This document shows, in pieces, positions 58,149 through 64,000 of a stretch of DNA of 64,000 bases. Position 1 is the stretch's first letter; each line of letters begins with the position of its first letter. A program made the translations under genes and the position numbers. The notes under the pieces were generated by a model. The model saw only the letters and a program-made list of their open reading frames with translations, was not told the DNA's origin and ran no database searches. The stretch lies in contig KV908534.1 of the NCBI GenBank assembly GCA_002005505.1, forward strand, positions 38,934 to 102,933, in the 5' to 3' direction. The stretch is from Botryococcus braunii (taxonomy: Eukaryota > Chlorophyta > Trebouxiophyceae).

Positions 58149-58585
58149 TCAGGTCCATGGTGATCGCATTATCAGTGTTATCATAGACAGAAGACAACAG
58201 ATCCCCAAAGAGAGCTAAATCCACGACAGCACCTGGATTTTGCCTCACGTAAGCTGCTTTTTTGGTTAACCACACCTTTTTCACGCTCTTTCCTAAGCAG
58301 CGCACTGCGTAGTCAACTCTGAGGTTCGCGGGCACACCGGTGAGTTCACAATATGACCTCACATCGTATAGGAATTGTTCGAGATCGTCCCTGCGTCCCT
58401 CGAATTTTTCCGGTAAGTGGGTTCGAACGGTCGGGATTCTTGCCTGTGGGTTCGCGGGGTTTTGAGCCGCAACTTCAGCGTTTTCTGCCTGTTGTCGTAA
58501 CTCAGCCAGTTCGGCAGCCATTGCCGCTTCACGCCCCTCGGCCTCTGCCAAAGCAGCCTGCAGCTCTTCGACTTGTCGTCTAGCC
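58149..58585 (-). pseudogene. gag: G1b gag, truncated
   Basis: Starts at MARRQVEELQ (ATG near 58585) with the coiled coil and the first part of the capsid, then breaks after SSVYDNTD. About 10 bp of filler (TGCGATCACC) joins it to pol sequence in another frame. The CCHC knuckle and RG tail are lost. Confidence 0.85.
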
Positions 58586-58790
58586 ATATCTGAGCTGTCA
58601 GTGCTGGCGAGGCTCGGTGACACAGGAAATCGAGAAAGTCCGGGTGGGGGCCCTAAACTCGGTGACCCGAGTCGTAGGCCCCTAAAAGCGCCACACACAC
58701 CACAACTAACCCAATCCGAATCTATAGAATTCTCTGAAAAACTTCTTTGGGAAATTTTTTCAACGAGAGGAGCTCAAAATTTGGCCCCTC

Positions 58791-58802
58791 TCGCCGATAC
58801 CA
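58791..58802 (-). promoter_or_regulatory. Primer-binding site of G1b
   Basis: TGGTATCGGCGA on the minus strand, one base from the 5' LTR. Confidence 0.8.
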
Positions 58803-58803
58803 G

Positions 58804-59100
58804 TGATACAGTAGAAACGGCCAAAGGATGCGGGAACAATGGTTACAACTTGTTTGGGCTCCACCTCAGTACCCGTCCAGTCCGGCCCGGTCCTTCCTCT
58901 GCCAAAGCCTTATTCTATCCTGTTCTAAGTGTCCCTGTCTCCATCGCCAATGCGCCTTGTCAAGTAAGGGGTCACTCCCTTGGCGCGTGAAGCATCCACT
59001 TCTTGGCGTGGAGGACCATAACTCACGAAGGGACCTTTATGGAGGTCCAAATCCTCGTGGTCCGGTCATTTTCCTATAACACGCGACTATTCCTGTTACA
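58804..59100 (-). repeat. 5' LTR of G1b
   Basis: 297 bp. Differs from the 3' LTR near CCTCAGTACC/CCTCGGTACC and GCATCCAC/GCAGCCAC. Confidence 0.9.
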
Positions 59101-59105
59101 ATTTG

Positions 59106-60845
59106 GCTCCAAGTGCTTTGTGTTTACACCTAAGACCAACAGGTCTGGCAAGTTTCACTCTGTCTCTCAGAAGGGTACCTTTCTTGGGCATGACTCAATG
59201 GGAAAAGGGTATAGAGTTCTGATTGGAAACCTTGTTAAAGTTGTTAGAGGAGCAGATGTGAAGTGGATGAGATTAATTCCACTTTAGCTGCTGTAAGAGC
59301 TGCTGAAGCTGCAGAACTTATGTTTCCTGAACAAATAGGGGAAACAGGGGAGGATTTGGACTATGATGATGATGATGATGATGATGATGGTGATGATGAT
59401 TATGTTCCTCCCATGTCTTTGCATACTAAAGAGGGGGATGTCAATGTGAACAGAGATTTGGTACAACAGGAGCCTATCTTAAATGAGGTGATTGCAGAGG
59501 ACCAAGGAGTTTTGGAGGCTTCAAGTGCACCAGAGTTCCAGGTCCATCCGCAAGCTTGTGATGGGGGTAATCCTTCTGGTCTTGAGCCAGTGTCCTTTGA
59601 CTTTAGCCAAGCTAATGTACCAGTTTCCACACCTGGTGTTTCTAGTAATTATGCTGCAAGTGTTACTCCTCAATTTCAAGGGACTATTCAAGTTGATGGT
59701 AACACTGCAATTGTTGAACCTTCAACCTATTTTGAAGCAATTGACTCTCCTGAGGCAGAGAAATGGTTAGCTGCCATGCAGGATGAAATGAGGTCTCTGT
59801 CTGATTTGGAAGTCTGGTCTTATGTTGATGTTTCTCCTTCTCAGGCCAAGAAAGCTATTCCACTTAAGTGGGTCTTCAAGGTGAAATATAGAGAAAATGG
59901 GGAGATAGAAAGGTTTAAGGCTAGACTAGTTGCTAAAGGATTTAAGCAAGTGTATGGTATTGACTATAGTGAGGTCTTTGCACCTGTCTCAAAATACTCT
60001 ACATTGAGGTTTCTCTTATCTCAAGCTGTGAGGTATAATATGCATGTGCACCAGTTGGATGTGAGCACTGCTTTTCTACATGGTAAGTTAGCTGAGAGAA
60101 TCTTTGTGCAACAACCTCCTGGTTTCCATGTAGGTGGTGCAAATACAGTGTGCAAACTTCATAAGGCCCTCTATGGCCTGAAGCAAGCTCCAAAAGCTTG
60201 GTATGACACACTGTCAACTGTTCTCAAAGATGATAACTTTGTGATATCTGATGCTGACCCCACTCTCTTTATGAAGGAGATCGAAGGACAGCCAACTATA
60301 TATGTGCTGCTTTATGTTGATGATATCTTGGTTTCTTCCACTGACCTTAACTTAGTGGAGGAGACTAAGAAAATGCTTGGTGCACACTATTCTGTAAAGG
60401 ACTTGGGGGAAGCTAAGTACTTCCCTAGGATGTTAATCACCCAAGTCAGAGGACCAGACGGTGTGTTGTCTTCCATTAAGCTTTCAAATGAAAGGCTCAC
60501 TAATGAGCTTCTCAAGGGTTTTGGTATGGAGGATTGCAAACCCAAACCAATTCCTATGGATCCTTCGTGGTCTAAGACAATTGATGAGACTGCTCCTTTA
60601 CCCGCAGACAACCCGTTTAGGGAGCTAGTTGGTGGTCTTCTATATCTCTCAAACACTGTGAGGCCTGATATTTCGTTCGCTCTTGGCAACCTTGCTAGGC
60701 ATGCAGCTACTCCAACCCACCATGATTGGAAGGGTGGCATTGATGTTTTAAAGTATCTGAAAGGCACCAAGTCGTTGGGGCTTTTGTGGACCAAGGACAA
60801 AGAAGGTGTTGTTTCCTTTGTGGATTCTGATTTGGTGGTGATCAA
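59106..60845 (+). pseudogene. C2 integrase C-terminus and reverse transcriptase
   Basis: Resumes with GSKCFVFTPKTNRSGKFHSV. A frame change near 59262 leads to an acidic linker containing a (GAT)n tract (59362-59401). RT follows with KWVFKVKY, FKARLVAKGF, DVSTAFLHGKL and the catalytic YVDDILVSS. Near 60831 one T seems missing (GATTTGGTGG), so the frame stops just after VDSDL and RNase H continues in another frame. Confidence 0.88.
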
Positions 60846-61258
60846 TTGACAAAGAGATCAACCGGCGGTTATGTTCTTCTCTCAGGCTCCGCTGCTATCT
60901 CATGGAGTAGTAAACTCCAGAGACTTGCGGCCCTGTCCACTGTAGAGGCAGAATATATTGCCTTGTGCAGCGGTGTTCAGGAAGCTTTGTGGGTTAGTAA
61001 GCTCCTATCTGATTTTGGGGAACCTCCTCGAGCTTCTGTCATATTCACGGACAACACCGGGGCTTTGACCAACATAAAGAGGTCCCCCGTGTCGCCTCGT
61101 ACTAAGCACATTGGTGTGAGATATCATCGTATTCGAGGGGAGGTAGAAAGAGGGGCAATAGAACCCAAGTATGTGGCCTCTTCAGACAAAATTGCTGATG
61201 CTTCACAAAGCCGCTTCCCAAAGTTCCGTTCCAAAACTTTAGGAACTTGATGGGACTT
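60846..61258 (+). pseudogene. C2 RNase H, C-terminal part
   Basis: TKRSTGGYVLLSGSAAISWS, STVEAEYIALCSGV, FTDNTGALTNIK and PRTKHIGVRYH match copia RNase H. Small indels around 61195-61215 scramble the final ADxxTKxLPK segment; the usual NLMGL-type end is readable in another frame up to 61258. Confidence 0.85.
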
Positions 61259-61282
61259 GCATAATTCTCTCTCTCAGCGTCC

Positions 61283-61291
61283 AAGGGGAGG
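61283..61291 (+). promoter_or_regulatory. Polypurine tract of C2
   Basis: AAGGGGAGG directly before the LTR start TGTTGACATATG. Confidence 0.75.
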
Positions 61292-61939
61292 TGTTGACAT
61301 ATGACGTGTCCGCTCATAGGTTATGGACTCGAGAGATGAGAGAATATTCTTGCCTATTTTATATTCACTTATTGTACAGTAGTGTATGGCCCCCTTTTGG
61401 GGCTGGTTTCTAGAATGATCAAGTGGATAATGCGTAAATGTTCCATGATTTGGACCCACCTGAACTTGCACATATTTCGATGTCCTAAAACTGCCAATCT
61501 GTGGCTATGAACTTTCGGGACGTTACTCCAAGGTACTCTGTACTTGCGGCTGAAGCTGGCAACATATACAAGGCGGTTGCTCTCGGGTCAGAAATCAGTC
61601 TTTGCTGAAACATGACTCCTGTGCTTTCGTGTGCTCCTCTGAGTCGCACAGTAAATCAACTGCTCACCAACTTAGTGCAAGCTTGGTGGCAGGTATGCTT
61701 AGAATCCGGGAAGCTTAATGCTACGTGTACATAGAATAATGGTATATGTTTTCACATGTAATAGTCTTTGCTGAAACATGACTCCTGTGCTTTCGTGTGC
61801 TCCTCTGAGTCGCACAGTAAATCAACTGCTCACCAACTTAGTGCAAGCTTGGTCGCAGATTCACGGAGTTTTATTCTCCATTGTTATTTTATATCTTCTA
61901 TAACCCTATATTTAATAAAACCCCCAGAAAGGATCTACA
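61292..61939 (+). repeat. 3' LTR of copia C2 (right edge inferred)
   Basis: Starts TGTTGACATATGACG. The end is placed at GGATCTACA (61939) because the C1 LTR ends TTATCTACA. It contains TATACAAG at 61565-61572 and the duplicated leader. Confidence 0.65.
61565..61858 (+). promoter_or_regulatory. C2 LTR promoter and duplicated leader (94 bp x2)
   Basis: TATACAAG is followed 34 bp later by CAG|TCTTTGCTG. The 94-bp segment (61599-61692) ends GGCAG. A 72-bp spacer begins GTATGC and ends AATAG, then the segment recurs (61765-61858) with one mismatch. Same layout as in C0 and C1, unrelated sequence. Confidence 0.8.
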
Positions 61940-61959
61940 TATACGTTTGAGTTTGAGGG

Positions 61960-61963
<4 letters not shown>

Positions 61964-62050
<87 letters not shown>
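61964..62050. repeat. (TA)n microsatellite
   Basis: About 87 bp of nearly pure TA with one AATATA interruption. The YIYI-type open frames are due to this tract. It provides the TA target of the adjoining MITE. Confidence 0.95.
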
Positions 62051-62052
<2 letters not shown>

Positions 62053-62462
62053 GTACCGGCGCAAATTATTGGGCAATAAACTTATTTTGGGCACCCAAAA
62101 ATCCCTAAATAATAATTAAAGATAAGAAATAATCCGAAAAATAATGGCGCAAATTATTGGGCACACCCTCCAGGAGGGTCAAGGAATAATTTTTAATATT
62201 TTTTAGAACCCCCTTTCATCGTACTAGATAGTTGATCAACATTGAAAACGGTGAGTTTAGTGACAAAAACACATCACAGTAATATTTTAATGATATTTTG
62301 GATTCATCGGAACATCCCTGCACCTCGAGGACGCACGTACCGCCTACAAAAATCCAGAAAATAATGGCGCAAATAATTGGGCACCCCCTCCGGCCGTTAA
62401 TTCGATTTCTTTTTAAATTGGGCGCCGAAATATTTATTGCCCAATAATTTGCGACGGTACGG
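62051..62462. mobile_element. MITE M1 (412 bp, TA target site)
   Basis: Terminal inverted repeats of about 30 bp (CCGTACCGGCGCAAATTATT... against its mirror, one mismatch near the tip), flanked by TA. There are two further direct internal copies of the GGCGCAAATTATTGGGCA core at 62146 and 62366 (the latter with one change). No coding. A TA target suggests a Tc1/mariner-type source, not proven. Confidence 0.8.
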
Positions 62463-62476
62463 TATATATATGTATA

Positions 62477-62876
62477 CCGTACCTACACTAATTATTGGGC
62501 ATTAAATATATTTTGGGCACCCCAAGAACCTAAATATTAATTAAAAATAAGAAATAATCCGAAAAATAATGGCGCTAATTATTGGGCACACCCTCAAAGA
62601 GGGTCTCGGAATATTTTTAATAAATATTAGAACCCCCTTTCATCGTACTAGATTGTTGAAAACGGTGGGGTTTGTGACAAAAACGCATCACAGTATTTTT
62701 TTAATGATATTTTAGAGTCATCGGAACATCCCTGCCCCCCGAGGACGCACGTACCACCGACAAAACTCCGGAAAATAATGGCGCTAATTATTGGGCACCC
62801 CATCCGCCCGTTTATTCGATTTATTTTTAATTTGGGCGCCGAAACATTTAGTGCCCAATAATTAGTGTAGGTACGG
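62477..62876. mobile_element. MITE M2 (400 bp), relative of M1
   Basis: Terminal inverted repeats of about 32 bp (CCGTACCTACACTAATTATT...), flanked by TA. Internal core copies GGCGCTAATTATTGGGCA at 62571 and 62780. The interior matches M1 in long stretches (GAACCCCCTTTCATCGTACT, AACATCCCTGC). Only 14 bp separate M1 and M2. Confidence 0.8.
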
Positions 62877-62888
62877 TATATTCGGTAG

Positions 62889-62921
62889 CGCCTCGGCTTT
62901 GCCTCGGCTCCACCTCGGTTT
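62889..62921. repeat. CCTCGG triplicate
   Basis: CCTCGG recurs every 11 bp three times (GCGCCTCGGCTTTGCCTCGG...), in a GC-rich stretch with further CGGAG/CCCGGC motifs. 62922-63412 has no other recognised feature. Confidence 0.6.
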
Positions 62922-63412
62922 CTTGGAAATCCCAGCGCCCTCGGAGCCGGGACATATTCGGTGTATACCCCGACCAAGCCCCGGCTAGCCGTTAGATAAC
63001 TAACTTATACCTCAGGCGGGTGATATGAGTTTCGTAAACACGTTTGTTTGTAGAACGTAGGCCCTCGTCGGGATCCGTAGACGCCACAGAACTCCGTGAC
63101 TAATACAACATAATTATTTACTTGGTAATACACAAAATAACATATAAATTATGCTTGGATGGTGCGTACGACGACCCCGTCTTTTTTCCATGAATCGTGA
63201 TCTACCGAGATCGGTGAATCCGACCGGTGTTCACCGTCGGAATGATAAAAAGCGATCAAGGGAACCCACAGACCCCTGCTTTGATACAGACTTATAACCT
63301 TTCATTGATTTTTTGCGTTAAAGACATTGTTTGTGAAACATTCGGCTGCAATAGCGGGAGGAAGCAGGCTCTGCAGTACATATACAAGGTTCAATGCATC
63401 CCTTTGTCCGAA

Positions 63413-63480
63413 AGTGCGGATGGGTAGTGTGCTGCCACCACTGCCGACGAGGAGGACATGGGTTCAAATCCCACTCGAAA
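63413..63480 (+). ncRNA. tRNA-like sequence, possible SINE head
   Basis: GGTTCAAATCC at 63461-63471 fits a Pol III B box (T-loop) with TGGG/CCCA pairing beside it. About 40 bp upstream is a weak A-box-like TGGGTAGTGTG (63421-63431). An A-rich stretch (GAAAAAAGGAGGAAAAAAAG) follows. A full cloverleaf does not fold by eye, so a tRNA-derived SINE or relic is more likely than a tRNA gene. Confidence 0.35.
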
Positions 63481-63513
63481 AAAGGAGGAAAAAAAGTTAC
63501 TTTCCATGAGCCG

Positions 63514-63587
63514 GGGTATATGGAGTTAAGGCGGGGTATATGGAGTGACGGCGGTGGTATATGGAGTGACGGCGGCGGTATATGTAT
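63514..63587. repeat. Tandem repeat, 20-21-bp unit
   Basis: GGTATATGGAGTGACGGCGG and variants, three full units and a partial one. Confidence 0.85.
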
Positions 63588-63589
63588 AG

Positions 63590-63704
63590 GTTATACACCC
63601 GCGAAACCGAGCGCCGAGGGGTACTCCGTCAGGAATGCACTTCCCGAGGGAGGAGGTGCATTCCTGACGGAGTGCCCCGAGGTCCGGTTTAGCGGGTGTA
63701 TAAC
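63590..63704. repeat. 115-bp hairpin with arms of about 50 bp
   Basis: The left arm from 63590 (GTTATACACCCGC, then AAACCGAG) pairs with the right arm ending at 63704 (GCGGGTGTATAAC). The inner part ACTCCGTCAGGAATGCAC pairs with GTGCATTCCTGACGGAGT without mismatch. The loop is about 12-15 nt. It could be a foldback MITE or a small-RNA precursor. Confidence 0.8.
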
Positions 63705-64000
63705 TAATTTATGCACTTCCGGTTCTACTTCAGGGTGGTTCTGTACACTGTTTATATATTGTGATTAGCTTGGTTAGTTATGACTCATGAGGCCGTCCGG
63801 CAGGGGGAAGCAGGTACGCCGGCTCACCATCACGGCCCCGTTTAATTGATAGTAAACACATTTTTGAAATCAAGGTTAAAATATACTGTATTAATTAATA
63901 AAACGTTTAATTTCATGGATTGTTCATGGAAATCATGCTTGTGTGTTTCCGGAATTCCATTTGTGGGGCTCCGTCGAAACCTATAAAGACACCCAACAGA
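63705..64000. other. Unassigned non-coding DNA
   Basis: No recognisable gene or repeat. AT-rich from about 63840. Confidence 0.4.

Larger units (their letters stand above)
53448..59100 (-). mobile_element. Ty3/gypsy G1b, internally deleted copy of G1
   Basis: 5653 bp with 297-bp LTRs that differ at about two sites, TSD ATTTG, and the same PBS. It lacks about 1.2 kb covering the gag C-terminus and the start of pol. Very similar to G1 elsewhere. Confidence 0.92.
52630..61939 (+). mobile_element. Ty1/copia element C2, 5'-truncated and decayed, containing G1b
   Basis: The coding pieces are integrase (52680-53442), the rest of integrase and RT (59106-60845) and RNase H (60846-61258), followed by a purine tract and 3' LTR. 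Gypsy G1b interrupts it at ATTTG (53443-53447 and 59101-59105). Joining across restores HLRVF|GSKC. The gag, protease and 5' LTR are absent. At least four frameshifts are visible. Confidence 0.85.

Overview
This window is eukaryotic, repeat-saturated DNA, most likely nuclear DNA of a green-lineage organism (alga or plant). The evidence is a chromodomain Ty3/gypsy element (chromovirus), several Ty1/copia elements, a LINE, a TRIM, MITEs, long (CT)n and (CA)n microsatellites and GT-AG exon boundaries. No bacterial operon, rRNA gene or CRISPR array is visible. I cannot name the species. Apart from one possible captured gene fragment, I see no host gene; nearly everything else recognisable is a mobile element or a repeat.

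Layout. 1-1927 is the 3' end of a deleted copia element (C0, + strand) with its LTR. 1928-6133 is non-coding DNA with duplications, hairpins and a 51-bp minisatellite. 6134 to about 52446 is one degenerate gypsy element (G0, - strand) split by two very large insertions. The first (8329-18013) is four copies of a 792-bp TIR element (E1) alternating with three copies of a 1572-bp passenger (S1), with a truncated LINE in the first E1. The second (18179-51747) is six copies of a 753-bp TIR element (E2) alternating with a passenger (S2). Each array is flanked by a short target-site duplication (TCTT and TAT), and removing each array rejoins the G0 reading frame in phase. Each array therefore behaves as one large composite transposon. 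Inside the E2 array are two TRIM copies, an intact copia element (C1, 23773-38833) and, inside one C1 LTR, an intact gypsy element (G1, 24618-31487). Also inside is a 4.6-kb block (40596-45214) holding exon-like gene pieces and CA-rich tandem units.

About 52630-61939 is a decayed copia element (C2, + strand) carrying a second, internally deleted gypsy copy (G1b, 53448-59100). 61964-64000 holds a (TA)n tract, two related TA-flanked MITEs, a tRNA-like sequence, short tandem repeats and a 115-bp hairpin.

Nesting gives an order of events. G0 is oldest. The two composite arrays landed in it. The TRIM entered an S2 unit before that unit was duplicated. C1 then entered S2, and finally G1 entered the C1 LTR. 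G1 (298-bp LTRs identical, TSD GTCTG, gag and pol open) and C1 (1064-bp LTRs, one long open frame) look recently active. G0, C0, C2, G1b and the LINE are broken.

Three points deserve attention. First is the repeated (E-S)n-E composite design. Second is a leader architecture shared by the copia LTRs: a TATA box, then about 33 bp downstream a roughly 100-bp segment present twice around a GT...AG spacer. Third is a TRIM whose LTR contains a tRNA-like Pol III promoter.
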